64,000 bases of DNA from Clitopilus passeckerianus (GCA_944990035.1 CALYLX010000152.1:372001-436000); one strand, 5' to 3'. Positions 1 through 11,928 are shown, numbered from the stretch's first letter. Notes: generated by a model from the letters alone, not told the origin. Numbers and translations are program-made.

Positions 1-290
1 AGACTGAAGGGGTTCGAAGAGGCCCTTAAACTTCGCTGCCGCTTCGGAGAGCGTCAAGTATGGTTTAGCTCCCCGGGACGTCCGAGCCCCGGTAGGCACT
101 GTCGTTATTCTTGTCAGCTGAGCAGCATCCAGGATTGTTCATGCTTCCTTACATGAATGTTTGGAAACATTCAAACTGTCAAACTGCTACTAGATTGGTG
201 ACAGGTAAAGGCAGACTTTCAATTTGGATCGGGGTCCCGGATCCGTTGCACTGCCACACTCCCACGCAAGTGGCCAACCATCCGTCCGAC
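1..290 (-). repeat. Left copy of duplicated desaturase upstream region
   Basis: This segment is strongly similar to 2228-2505. Positions 42-94 are identical base for base to 2266-2318 (53 nt), and similarity continues with substitutions and small gaps to about 290. The right copy lies upstream of the desaturase start codon at 2060. The left copy sits beyond that gene's 3' end, oriented as the upstream region of another minus-strand gene. Inference: a tandem desaturase paralogue begins roughly 160 bases to the left of the window. Confidence 0.75.
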
Positions 291-479
291 CAGACTGGCT
301 ACACTCAAGACAATTTTCGATATGAAAGGCTGATGAGAGGAAAGGAAGATTCAGATTCGATTTCTATGCAGTAATACACCTTGTATACACGGGGGCATCA
401 ATTTCATATACTTCTACAGCGGGGGACAGTCGGGAAGAGGAATAGAGAAATTTAACATATGAAGGGCAAGACGTCAATC

Positions 480-2060
480 TTAAGAAAGCTCATTATAACG
501 CGTGATCCGGAGCTGCTGTCCAGGAGGAACGCTTTTTTCATCGGGTCCCTGCTTGTATCCGCCTTCCAGGATGCCGACACGTTTCATTGAAAGCAGCTGT
601 CAGGGACGTCAGAACAAACTCTAGGAGCCTCGGAGAAGAAGACGGCTAACATTATGAGCACCATTGGAATGGTCATAGACACCCCCGAAGAACGCTGTAG
701 TGGCGTCTTTACCAACCATCTTGGTAAGGAATTTCGCACCACCGGGGTGTTCTTCGATAAAGCCCGTGACATCGTGTATGAAGCCTGCTATCAAGATTAA
801 CGGGCGCATCTTAGCTTGCGCTTGAACTACAGGGAATGGTCAGATGGACACGAATGGGATTGAGCTTAATGAGACATACAGTCATCCCAATCAACCACGG
901 GAAGCTTTTTGCTGTCGTACGGCCATTCGAGTGCATCTTGCTCTTCGCGAAGCTTCTTCATTCGCATGATAAGCCTTCCTTTGCTGACTTCATTATCCGG
1001 GAATCGCTAGATAGTCATGTAAGCTCAGCGGTAGTCCTCAAGGAAGACTGGACACTGACCTTGAGATGGGTCGCAAGCCCGAGCTTATCCATCGACCAGA
1101 TGAACCACTTCGCGAGGTCCCAAGTGAACCAGTCGTATCCATTCCGATAGTCCATCGGATACTGATGATGGAAATTGTGGTATCCTTCACCGAAGCTGAT
1201 CAAGGCAATCCAAAAAGAATCTCCGGGGGTTTTACTGTCGTCATAACGTTTTTCTCCCATCCAATGGGCGAGAGAATTGATGTTAAATGTGCACTGCCAG
1301 CAAGAGTCAGTACTTGGAATATGTAGCTAGTTCAGAGTCCTACGTGATGGGTTGCAATCATCCGAACGATACCGGCATAGTAGAAGCCACCCGCTGCATC
1401 GTCCCAGAAGTACCAGCAAACGAAAGTCGGGATGCCAACAGCAACGATAGAGGCGAGTAAGCCGTAATAGCGGTGTTGCCACCTGACTACTGGGTCGTGA
1501 ATAAGATCGCTGACGTCCACGACGCCGGGCTTGCGACGAGGCTTGAGGAGCATCCACCCAATATGGGAGTACAACAAGCCTCTCTTCGCATTGTAGGGGT
1601 CGAGGTCGGTGTCCGTATACCTGTGATGGGCCCGATGTCCACGACACCACCACTTGATGGAGCCTTGAAAGGTTCCAGCGCCAAGGACAGCGAGAACATA
1701 TTGGAGCGGTTTGGAGGCGTTGTATGCTCTATGAGACCAGTAACGATGGTAGCCGGCGGTTAAACCTGGAAATTGTTCAAGATTACTTCGTTGCAACTTG
1801 GGATTGCGGGAAAACAAAGACAAACCTGCACCGATGACTTGCATCCAAAAGAGACCGAACCAGAATGTTTCCCACTTGAGAGGAGTATATAAAGCGCCAT
1901 AAAGGGCGATCATGGGAGGAATGAGCAGAACGCTACATCCTAAGTAGTTTAGCTCCTTGTACAAATTGGCCCAAGTGACTGGGGGTGAAGGTTCCTCGGT
2001 TTCGAGGATGTGCGAGACATAGTTATCGGAAATGTTGTCCGTAAGGTCATCCGGCTTCAT
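480..2060 (-). CDS. OLE1: Delta-9 acyl-CoA desaturase fused to cytochrome b5
   Basis: ER membrane stearoyl-CoA-type desaturase, introducing the first double bond into saturated fatty acyl-CoA. Six exons join into about 436 residues: 2060-1826, 1765-1344, 1293-1060, 1006-880, 826-651, 596-480. Visible are the three histidine boxes HRYWSH, HRAHH and HNFHH, the NxxxH metal-ligand motif (NSLAH), and a C-terminal cytochrome b5 domain with haem motif HPGG and second haem His in VYDHSNGAH. The first intron (1766-1825) is exactly 60 nt with no stop, so it could be misread as coding. The start at 2060 (MKPDDL) is preferred over upstream in-frame codons because family proteins begin near there. No frameshift is seen. 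Its upstream region is duplicated at the window's left edge. Confidence 0.93.
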
Positions 2061-2227
2061 TGTTGCGATAGCTGGAGGGAGAGTGTATTTTGTCGATGAA
2101 AACGATGGTGTAAAACATCCATAATGGACGGTTAAATGGACCTCAGGTCGCTCATGAGAATCGGTCGCTTCTGCATCCAAGTACAATCTCCACCGACTGG
2201 AGAAACTCGTCAGATTACAGGCGGCAA

Positions 2228-2505
2228 AGACTGAAGGGTTCGCAGTGGCCCTTAAACTTCGCCGCCTTCGGAGAGCGTCAAGTATGGTTTAGCTCCCCGG
2301 GACGTCCGAGCCCCGGTAAGCATTGTCGATATTATCGTCAGCTGAGCAAATCCAGGATCGTTGGTGCTTCCCTACAGGATTGTTTGGAAGCATTCAACAT
2401 GTCAAGCTGCTAATGAGTAGTGACGGTAGAAGGCAAACCTCATGTTCGGATCGGAGTTCCGGATCCGTTGCACTGCCACAATCCCACGCGATTAGCCGTC
2501 CATTG
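2228..2505 (-). promoter_or_regulatory. Upstream region of desaturase, duplicated copy
   Basis: This block begins about 170 bases upstream of the desaturase start codon and is repeated at 1-290. The core at 2266-2318 is identical in both copies and contains the palindromic hexamer CCCGGG and a GACGTC palindrome close by. Greater conservation in the core than in the flanks suggests, but does not prove, a retained regulatory site. Confidence 0.6.
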
Positions 2506-3010
2506 TCCCTTGTCATCCAGCAATTGCAAGGGCAGCTGTTCTGAGGCTGGGGCCTCTTAGATCTTACTGAGATCCACAAAGATGTAGGATGCACTGGAAT
2601 CAAACCTATTGGATCGTTTTAGGATTTGGTTCCAGAGGACGGATACCGATCCTCGGCTTCAGAGCCCAAACAGGTGTCTTCAAGTTCAAGCTCGTGCGAC
2701 TCCATTCGATATTCATTACGCCTGGCTGCAGGAAACGAGTTGTGTATGTCGGCTTCATTAAAGGCACGTGTCCTTTGAATTCATACTCATCTGGAAAACA
2801 CACCGCTTTTACCGAGCGCAACAAAAAGTGAGAGAACCTGGCCTAACCAGATCAGGCATACCATTCAATCATGTCAGTGCCAATCTTATCGCACAGAATA
2901 TTAAATCCGTTCATCTAATTGGGATATATTCCATGGAGATTGAATGTTTACGAACATAGGTATGTTTTACGGAGAAAGAGAGGTCGGACTGGTTGAGTCG
3001 CTCCTATTCA
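2506..3010. other. Intergenic, no gene seen
   Basis: Between the desaturase upstream region and the 3' end of the sterol-oxidase gene. Only short overlapping frames without recognisable protein character are present. Confidence 0.6.
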
Positions 3011-4194
3011 TCAGAGGGTCTTGGCTTCTATTTCCTCAGCCTTCTGACGGGCGCGATAGGCACGATACCTAGTGTCGGTACCAAAAAGTAAGTCACACCA
3101 CCTGAAGGCACTCGCGTAATTGTTTGAGCCCGACATATGGTGATAGTCATGATGTTCAGCACCGGCCCAGAAGGGAACGATATGCTGCAGCGACCAGGGA
3201 AAGTCTGCGGAGTGGCGATCAGAGCTACAGAGACAGGGCAGGTATCGTAGATTGCTTACCGTATCCGCTATGAGCATCGACCGCTTGCCAGAGGCGCAGA
3301 GATGCCCAGATAAACACAGTGAAGATGTGAACATCGCGCATGAAGAAGCAATACATGAATGCTCCAACTATGGCCCCGAGGCTGAGCCCAGCTACTTCGA
3401 TGGGATGACCGTATTCTGCAGCGAGTCCGAACGGAGCAGAACACTCATGGTGGACTTTGTGCAGGTACTTATACAGGATACGAGTATGTAGAGTCCTATG
3501 CGCTATATCCTTTATCAGAGATCTGGGCCAAGCAGAAGAGAGGAGGCAGTCTGACCGCAGTAGTGGAAGAAATCTTCGTAAATGAAGAAGACGGTGTTGT
3601 GAAATGCGATCGTTTTGAAAGACGGAAGCGGGACTTCACAGGTCGCCATTCCAACGAATTCGGCTGCGAGAGGCCACAGCCATAACTGAAGAGCAGTTTA
3701 CGTCAGTTCTCGATAACGAGGTCAGGAGAACATGAACTTACAGTGGGCACTTGCATCAAAAAGTGATTGAACAATACGAGCTTGGTCAACTCCAGCTGTT
3801 TAGCAGGAGGGATGACTTTGTGCGGTTGAAGCTTCCATTTACGAAAGTAAGGAGTGGCATCGATGATAAGCCAGGGAACGCATCGCCCAAAGTACGCAAT
3901 CTGAATATTTGTTAGCTACCTCTAATCCCGGACACCAAATAGGTCTACCTCATGGAAGATAATGCCGAGTAACCCAGTAGCTAGTGTCGGATTCCCAATC
4001 ATTGTGTACCAGGAAACCCACTGAGTCTCAAGCCAGGATAGTTGAGTCTTATCGAGATGAGCGTAGATCTTCGAGATGTCGGGATTCAACCCTCGAACGA
4101 AAGGCTTTAGAAAGAGATTCCAAGCCAGTTGTATTTCCTTGTATTGCAACAGCGGAGCGATGAATGTCATAGTGGGCAGAGATACGAAGGACAT
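3011..4194 (-). CDS. ERG25: Sterol C-4 methyl-oxidase-like fatty acid hydroxylase family protein
   Basis: Di-iron membrane oxygenase of the ERG25/fatty-acid-hydroxylase superfamily. ERG25 oxidises the C-4 methyl groups of sterol intermediates in the ER. Exon 1 runs 4194-3949, an intron at 3901-3948 follows, and further short introns interrupt the rest. The spliced frame is continuous to the stop at 3011. Histidine motifs are all present: HRTLH (in FHYCAHRTLH), HKVHH, and HHDYHH after FPWSLQHIVPFWAGAE. The family-typical SAPFGLAAEYGHP and LRLWQAVDAHSGYDF segments are clear. Mushrooms often carry more than one ERG25-like gene, so this may be a paralogue rather than the essential copy. It lies head-to-tail with the desaturase on the same strand, but no functional link is shown. 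Confidence 0.88.
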
Positions 4195-4992
4195 ATGTCG
4201 GTTGAATCTGCGTTCTAAACTTGCTGCCTAAATGATCTTTGGGACGGACTCAAGCTTCGCCTTGTAGTCCGTATTACAGACTCGGTTCGTGCATCATGTC
4301 TAAGCCAGAAACACCGGAGCAACTCCACAGAGGAGATAGTGTGAGAAGGGGATAATCTCAAAATACCTAACATTCATGTAAAATGAAGCCCAGAAGGAGT
4401 TGCACCTCGAGGCTTCCAAGCGTCATGGACGAAGGACGGAAGGCTTACGGAGGTAACCAAAAAGGTTAGCCAAACCGGTCCGGTCAGTTGTGCCACGATA
4501 CTTCAGGGCGGGTCATTCGGTTAACTGGCATACATACACAGACACAAGTTGAACGCGATTCATCCCTGACCGAACATTCTGAATACGATTGACTCAGAGT
4601 ACCATCGTTCTACCTGTCGAGTACCTATCATGGGGCATTTATTCAAATTACCTTTTGGTTCTGACATGCTTGATATGGTTTAACATCTGCAAGACTTGCA
4701 ATCTCCTTGGATTTTCCGACGAAATCGCTACGAACTAAACCGTTCGTGGCTTGCACTGTCCAGAATATGGAACTTCTACCTGAAAACGTGCAGAACTCAT
4801 CCGGCCTTGGCCAACACCGGACGTATGACATCTTTACGAAGGATAGAATCTCCTAACTGCCGTTTCTGCCAGTGATGATGAATTGAACAAATCGCTTGTG
4901 GCCAACTTGAAATCGTCAGAGTCTCAACCCGGAAGGCTGGCCTTTTAACCTGCCCTTCGTCCCACTGGTCTCTTCATCTCCCACATACTACA
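4195..4992. other. Divergent intergenic region
   Basis: About 800 bp between divergent starts of the sterol-oxidase-like gene (minus) and the first elongase gene (plus), so it should hold both promoters. No coding frame of note and no RNA gene seen. Confidence 0.6.
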
Positions 4993-6277
4993 ATGTTCTC
5001 TCTCGCAGACTTCATCGCGCAACATATTCCTATTACCCCTCCCAAGCAACTAACAACCTGGATACCAGGCGAATCAGCGTTCTCGACGACTGAGTCCGCA
5101 TTCGCGGCCACCCTCACTTACCTCGTCGTTATCTTCGGAATCCAAGCCGTACTTGTTGATCAACCGCCACTCAAGCTCAACCGGGCATTCCAAGTACATA
5201 ATCTGATACTATGCATCGGAAGCGCTGTACTTCTTGGCCTCTTCCTAGAGGAGATAATCCCTATCATCTGGAACAATGGCTTATTCCATGCACTCTGTGG
5301 AGAGGAGGCTTACACACCTGTACGTCCTTTTGTTCACGCCTTAGATGACTGCCATTGACGAACGGACGACCGGCAGCGTATAGAAACCTACCATATCATC
5401 AACTACTACTTCAAGTATTACGAGTTACTCGACACAGTCTTCCTCGCTCTCAAGAAGAAACCATTGCGTAAGAAAGATCTCTGCCTTGTTATCTGCCACG
5501 TCTAAAGCCTATCCAGGCTTTCTTCATGTATATCACCATGCTGCAACCGCTTTGCTGGGATATGCCGGTCTTAACTCTCGTGGCTCGCTGGTATGTTATT
5601 GCCATCTCCGATGGACTCCCATCACTGCTGACATTTGACGCAAGTCCTGGACGATTGCTACTATAAATCTTGGGATCCACGTCGTTATGTGTGAGTTGCC
5701 ATGTTTGACGTCTATGCGTCTTGTTTCTTACTTGAATCCCCAGACTATTACTACTTCAGGACAGCGATGGGCGCTAGGATATGGGTGTGTTACTTAACTT
5801 CACTGCTGACTCCCCATGCTAACGTTTACAAAGTGGAAGAAATATCTGACAACTATGCAAATCAGTCAATTCGTCGTCGATGTAGGAGTTCTGTTGTTCG
5901 CGGGTAGGTTTCAGTTCTCCATCTCAACCTCACAGAAGAGTGATCCTCGATCAGGTTACACTCGATTCGCTTTTAACTACGCCAAATTCCTTCCTAACAA
6001 AGGAGATTGCTCTGGATCAACCGATGGAGGACTCCTCTGTTTTGTTCTCGTCTTCAGCTATTTGTTACTCTTCCTCGACTTTTACCGTCAAACCTTCAAT
6101 CAGAAACGAGCACTCTCCCAAGTTAAGGAGAAGGCGCGATCACATTCTGTGAAAGCGGCTGTCGCTATGCCATCGTACGAGATTCACGCGTGTCCTGGTA
6201 GATCTACTCAACGTTTTCTACAGTTATTCGAACACCACCCTGGACCATTAGAAGCACGCATGAAGGAGGGCCTCTGA
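4993..6277 (+). CDS. ELO: Fatty acid elongase (ELO family), paralogue 1
   Basis: 3-ketoacyl-CoA synthase of the ER elongation complex, condensing malonyl-CoA with acyl-CoA. Short GT-AG introns break it after the YTP, KKPLR, GSL, VVM, RIW and LLFAG segments, and the frame is open throughout when spliced. Family signatures: NYYFKYYELLDTVFLALKKK, the catalytic HVYHH box in FLHVYHHAATALLGY, YYYF, and WKKYLTTMQISQF. Compared with paralogue 2 at 11929-13029, the usually conserved MTARGHRIW stretch reads RTAMGARIW, and there is an extra C-terminal extension of about 50 residues after the final membrane helix (DFYRQTFNQ). These differences hint at altered substrate choice or relaxed constraint. The first ATG, at 4993, gives an N-terminus aligning with paralogue 2. 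Confidence 0.9.
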
Positions 6278-6607
6278 GTAGTACTCTCGAAACTCTCTTT
6301 ATCATCGTACGGACAATGATTTAGGGTAGCTGGAACAGATCTATACGAGATATATAACTTTATCGTGTCAATAAAATGATTTTTTATACCGTACCCAACA
6401 GAATTGCGTAGCCTTCGAGAGATCATAGCAGGAAGCGCCCAGAAAAACGCTAAGCGCTCGAGGACTTGCGTCACGCCTATCTGTGAGATCGTCACGGGGA
6501 GCACTGCCACAGCTAGCAGTGCAATTTACCACCACCATACACCGCTAAGGACGACGAGGAAAGCCTTCAAGTTGCGCCTTCAGCCTATCTTATTGTGAGA
6601 GGTACTA

Positions 6608-7763
6608 ATGGCGAATTTAGTGGACGACCCCTCAACAGGCTCAGACTCTGATTACTCCAGGTGAGCCCTGCATTGATAAAGCAATCTGATTCACTAAACA
6701 AATGTTAGCTCGGTAGGACATTTTGCACTGGAGTTCAGGACTGGCTCATTGACAGCAATGTTCATGTTCTTGTAGTGGATCTCTTGGTTCCTGTCGTCGA
6801 AAGGGAACGAGTACTTCTGTGAAGTGGACGAAGACTTCATTTGCGATCGATTCAACTTGACCGGCCTGAACAACGAAGTGACAAACTATGGCCTGGCACT
6901 TGACCTGATCACGGACAACCTTGGTTGGTTCTCCTTCTGAATCACTTGCGGCTCTGATCTAATATGTTGCCCATAGTCGAGGATGAGATTGCAGAGGAGA
7001 TGCGAGGTTCACTGGACGTGCAAGCCAGGTTGCTATATGGACTTATACACGCGCGATGGATTGTAACACAACGGGGCCTGCAAAAAATGGTGCAGTTCCT
7101 CTCTAACTAGTCTTACTACCTCGTACTGACGCCTACAAACTTCAGCTGGAAAAATACAAGCGAGCCGATTTTGGGCGATGCCCCCGTGTACTTTGTTCGC
7201 AACAGCCCCTTCTCCCCGTCGGTCTTACAGACGTCCCGTACGAGAAATCCGTCAAGCTCTACTGTGGCCGCTGCGAAGACATCTACTCTCCCAAATCCAC
7301 AAGACACGGCTCCATCGATGGTGCATATTTCGGCACCACTTTCCCTCACCTCCTTTTCCTTGTCTACCCCACCCTCCTACCACCGAAGAGCGGACCTGCT
7401 GATTTTGGGCCTGCGACAACGAAAGAAGGCGATAGCAAGAGTCGGAGGAGACTAAGAGAAGAGGAGCTATCCCCAGCGGAGGGAGGTGGAGAATCGATGA
7501 GCACCGCGAGCGTCGCTCTCAAGGCGGATCGATACCACCCGAAGATATACGGCTTCCAGGTCCACGAGATTGCGAGGCTGCAGCGTTGGCAGGACGCGGT
7601 CAGAGATAGGTACGAGAACCAGTCAAATGTTGACGACAATGTATTGACACAGTTTTGTACAGACAAGTTGGGCGGTTGGAGGCGATTGAGGATAGGCCGT
7701 AATAGACCCGCTGCTTGTTGGATTCCTTTCGTCTGGTCTTACGCTTTGTATTCACGTTTCTAA
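6608..7763 (+). CDS. CKB1: Casein kinase II regulatory (beta) subunit
   Basis: Regulatory subunit of the CK2 tetramer. Exons: 6608-6660, a 4-nt microexon 6709-6712, 6776 onward, then two more introns before an exon starting CTGGAAAAATAC. Spliced protein shows [24 protein letters not shown], the [11 protein letters not shown] helix, and the zinc ribbon CPRVLC...CGRC followed by [20 protein letters not shown], all hallmark CK2-beta features. An insert of roughly 40 charged residues sits before the conserved [20 protein letters not shown] segment, and a tail of about 45 residues follows it. The tail may partly be an artefact of an unrecognised 3' intron. The microexon completes the codons joining DYS to WISWF and is the simplest frame-preserving solution. 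Confidence 0.92.
6709..6712 (+). other. Putative 4-nt microexon of CK2-beta gene
   Basis: The first exon ends in phase 2 before GTGAGC at 6661. The next clear coding block begins in phase 0 at 6776 (TGGATCTCTTGG). Splicing 6661-6708 (48 nt, ends TTAG) and 6713-6775 (63 nt, ends TGTAG) leaves CTCG, which restores frame as Ser-Ser-Trp. An alternative 16-nt exon using a nearby AG also keeps frame, so transcript data are needed. Confidence 0.55.
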
Positions 7764-9368
7764 GCACTTATCGACATTCATCTCATTCTCAAAACATACC
7801 CCGCGTTTTCTGAGAACATCACGCAATCCGATGTTACCCATCTTGAACGTGTATCTAAGCGAGACGCCTGGCCATCGGAATGACAGGATGAATGTCCCAT
7901 GACTATGTTAAGAGATACTAGCCGATCCGTGCTAACCATTTCGTTAAGATTATTGATGGAAAGTGTAATTTGGCGTCCTGACAGGTACAATGGACGGAAC
8001 TCTTCTTTCCGCAAACCCCGAGATGAGAAAAGCCAGATTGAGGTGGAAGCTCCTTTAACGCCATTGTACTTAGGCGCATCTTAACCCTGAATGGACGGTG
8101 GGCCCGGGGTCATCGGGAGGAAATTCAAATTCGTCTTCTCCTTAAGACTTGGGTGGGTCCTTCCAATCTTATACAAGGCTCTTTGGCGGATCCTGTGCGG
8201 TTGTTTTGATTGTCTGCTTGAGGGACGAAATCGAATCATGGAACTCATGAACGATTAATTTCCGGATATCTGTACTATAACATACTGAGAAAATACGCCA
8301 TAAAACCGGATGGAAGTATGAACAACATTTGTGAGCCTGCATACTTAATCCTTGATTAAGACCACGGTAAATAACATGTTTTCAAGAAAATCCTAGGAGT
8401 TATACGACAACTTTTTCGTATGTCTTCTTCAAATTTATTCACCCCAATTTCTGGAACTCGGGCGGAACACTCGAGCCGTCGGGTGAGTATCGCGTCGAGA
8501 AAGACTCCTTGAACATCGCAGAGAGCAAATAGGACGAAACCCCCCCTGTTTTTCTATCGTTCATGCTGTCAATCGTCAGTTTAATGCCGCCGTTATGACA
8601 GAGAAGTAATTGGTCAACGGATAGATGAATGGGGCCGGCAGGTTCGTTAGTCGTAGGCTCTGGGCAACTACACGTTGTGTGCTGCGAGTTGGGCCAACAG
8701 GACGCCTTGCTGTTGAGACGAATCAGAGAAACTATCGCTGAGGTAGACGTGCAAGAGTATAATCTCATGGAGGATGGCTTTCGATATCAACATTTGGGGC
8801 TTTGACCGGTTTGAATCCCTCTATCGACAAATGAAAACATTGACAACACCTCTCTTTCTTCGCTCTGCATCTCGAGAAGGAATCCTCATTCCTCAGAGAT
8901 CGAGACAATTAGTCTAGTGGTTTAAGCTGAGTTGTATTCCTCCACAGACTGAGACCTGCCCAAGCGATCCTACCACTCATTGGCCATTCCAGCTCCTTCA
9001 TGCAACCTTCATGAGTTCAGAATCAGATACACCTCTTATATTTTTGGCTGCTGACTGCTTCTGAGCTTCCTCATACCAGATCAAAGTGGATCCAGTAAGC
9101 TCTTTAACATCCAGCAAAGTCGCGCTGCGACAGAGGAGTCTGTATGGCCTCTCAGCCTAGCAGCCAGCTTCGACGCGTGATTGAACGCGATAATTTGACG
9201 CGTCTTGATCCACGTGACTTCAACGGGTCCTGTAAGTCATAGCCACGATGGCTGTGCACCACTACCATGACTCTTGAGCTGACGGAACCGTTACTGAGAG
9301 TTTACAGCTATATAACCCTCTAGCAGCCTGTCAATACCCTCATTCTCTCTTGGCTACTATCTGCTACA
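7764..9368. other. Long intergenic region
   Basis: About 1.6 kb with no gene I can support. The longest frame is 109 codons on the minus strand (8439-8768) and matches nothing recognisable. A TATA-like box for the next gene lies at its right end. Confidence 0.55.
9309..9315 (+). promoter_or_regulatory. TATA box of DUF4139 gene
   Basis: TATATAA 54-60 bases upstream of the ATG at 9369, with pyrimidine-rich sequence between; spacing suits a fungal TATA element. Confidence 0.5.
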
Positions 9369-11662
9369 ATGTCTTCTACTCAGCTTATTGCAAACCGCTT
9401 TCCGATCCAATCTGTGACGATTTTTAAGTCTTCTAAGGCTGAAATCGTTCGCTCGTTTGCACTTGACCTTCAGGTGCGTACAATGTCGCCGTTCTCGAAG
9501 AGATGACGCGTTTGCTGACCTTATATCTATGTAGGAGGGACAGAACAAAGTGGAGATTCAATGCTTACCGAGTACTATCGATACCCACTCTGTTCGGGTC
9601 TCCGGTTTGGGAGATGCCCGCCTTTCTGATGTTGTCTGTACTGTTGAAGCTAACAGAGAAGCATCTTATGCTGTTGATAGCTCATCCGAGATGATCAGAG
9701 TGTTGAAGGTGAAAAAGCAGGGCCTTGACAGTGAGAAGCGTGTCAGAGAGCATGAGGCAGATTTGCTCGTCAATTACTCCAAAACATTGAGCGGCGAGCA
9801 TGTCCCTCCGTCTGACATGAGCACTTTCCTAGGCACTTTTGTATCACAAGGTCGTAAGAACCTTCTTGAGGTATTTTATTTCCCCGCACCTTCCGTGTAT
9901 GACCAACGTTCTCAACATCCCTCTAGATTGCGGAACTCAACGAGAAAATCGTTGAAGTAGATCGCCAGATCGAGAAAGAAACCAACAAATCCACGCTGAA
10001 AAAGGGAGATATGCATGGAAAAGTTGATATCTCTCTTTGGGCTGAGGACCCGACCTCGATTCAGCTCAAGTTGACGTACAGTAAGTCTCTAAGTTAGTTT
10101 GAAAAAACTGCTCTAATGGAACGTTCAGTCGTTAGCAATGTTAGTTGGTCCCCCACCTACGAGCTTCACGCTACATCCGAAAACGGGAAACCGTCTCCCT
10201 CGGTTTCTCTTCATTACCGTGCACGAGTGAAGCAGAGTACAGGTGAAGATTGGTCTGGTACCTCCCTGACCCTCAGCACCGTCTCCTCGGATACATTCAT
10301 CAAGAAGATCCCAGTCCTCCGGCCCGTCAAACTCTCTGGATCCTCTAGCCGCCCCATGTTCACCAACACAGGGTTCGCGCAACAGGCTTTCAACCCCGGC
10401 AGGCAACAGACTAATGTCAATATCTTCACTAACGGCAGTCACGGTCTATTTGGGAACAAACCTGCCGCACAAAACAGTACTTCTGGTTTCCGTGCATTCG
10501 GCGCGAACCAACAACAGCAACAACAAGCCAGTGTTCCTTTTGGTTTTCCCCCACAACCCGCTCCTCAGCAGCAGCAGGCTTCGGCAGGGCTGTTTGGATC
10601 TAATGCTAGTTCGTCACAATCGCAGCCCAGTGCCCCATTTGTAGGCGGACTTTTTGGATCCTCTACATCGTCGCAGGCCCCATCAACAACCAGCCTTTTT
10701 GGCTCTGCGGAACCCCAACTCCAACGGCAATCCCTCGCTGCGGCCGAAGCTGCTCCCCTCATAGAGGAAGACGAGGCTGGCTTCGAGGAAATTGCCGCTC
10801 CCGGTAATGCCATTGAACCCGCAACCTTTGTCACCGAGACCCCCATTGCAATTTCTTACTCCATCCATGGAGAGTCGACTATTCCATCTGATGGAATTGA
10901 ACATCAAGTCTCTGTTGCCGTGCTTCCCTTCGAAGCAAGTATTTCTTATGTCGCCATCCCTCGTCTTGATCCTCGTGTATACTTGCAAGTAAGTGTCTGT
11001 TTGTTTCTCACGTTTACCTGATTGCTTATATTTTACGTCAGTGCGAAGTCAAGAACACCAGTGATTACAGGCTCTTGGCTGGCCCGTGCAGTGTTATCCT
11101 CGACGATAGCTTTGTCTCAAAGGCTTTAATCAACGTGAGCACCTCCTTTTCTACTTATAGCAACACGATATTGATTCATATTCCTCAGGATGTCAACATG
11201 GGCGATAACTTCGACTGCACACTCGGTGACGATCCTGCAACCAAGGTCACCTACTCCCGCGTTGTCCGCACTATCAAAGACGACGTCGGCTCCTTCGCCG
11301 AAGCTAAGAATACCACCACCTACACCACGAAGATCACCATCTTCAACAAACACGCATTCCCTATTCCCAACCTCGTTGTCAAAGATGCCATTCCTACCTC
11401 CGACGATAAGCGAGCGAAGGTCATTCTCAGAACTCCTGAGAAGTTGGCTGAGGCGAAGGATGGGCAGGATGTGGTTATCAACAAGGATACTGGGTTGAAG
11501 GTCGGATGGGAGAAACTTGTTGATGGGAAGGGCGGAGAGAAGGAGGGTAAATATGAATGGAAGGGAAGCATCAAGGCGAAGGATAAGATCTTGTTGGAGG
11601 CCAAGTGGGAAGTCAAAGGCCCTGCCGATACCTGGTACACCGAGATTTATTCAGGAAATTGA
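9369..11662 (+). CDS. DUF4140/DUF4139 domain protein with FG-repeat insert
   Basis: Resembles the conserved family annotated as 'mucoidy inhibitor A' (N-terminal DUF4140, C-terminal DUF4139), whose function in fungi is not established. The N-terminus (SVTIFKSSKAEIVRSF...) fits DUF4140. A short helical middle follows, then a beta-rich domain starting around SNVSWSPTYELHA and ending ADTWYTEIYSGN. Four or more introns are evident, for instance near 9474-9534, 9870-9925, 10081-10127 and 10987-11040. Within the beta domain lies a roughly 120-residue Gln/Ser/Ala-rich low-complexity insert (about 10360-10720) with GLFG, AFG, PFGF, GLFGS, GLFGSS and SLFGS motifs, like nucleoporin FG repeats. A final conserved stretch includes TTYTTKITIFNKHAFPIPNL. 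Start chosen at the first ATG downstream of the TATA box. Confidence 0.85.
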
Positions 11663-11928
11663 ACTTTGTTGTAATATATTCGAAACAATTTTATAGTTGT
11701 ACCCTTGTACTTGTAGGGAATTTTGGATATTCGAACCTATGTATACATTCATGCGATCAAGAGCCATTCAACAAGCGCCCTTATTATACAAATGTTATTG
11801 CGAAGGAGAAGATAACTAATGCACTGCGAGCTAAATGGCTAGATATTCGGAGGAATTTGGTTGAGGAAGTTCCTGCAGAGTAGGCGTCAGTGGTTTGATT
11901 ATCGTTATTCCATTGGATGAACGCTCAC

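Noticed and set aside
1332..2186. Single 284-codon reading frame in the desaturase taken as one uninterrupted exon
   Set aside because: It contains an in-frame 60-nt intron (1766-1825) between the conserved VIGAG and LTAGYHR segments, and its 3' end runs into the next intron.
8439..8768. 109-codon minus-strand frame
   Set aside because: No homology recognised, no splice partner, in a gene-poor region.
8885..8965. Possible tRNA (TAGTCTAGTGGT resembles a D arm)
   Set aside because: No acceptor or T stem pairs with it.
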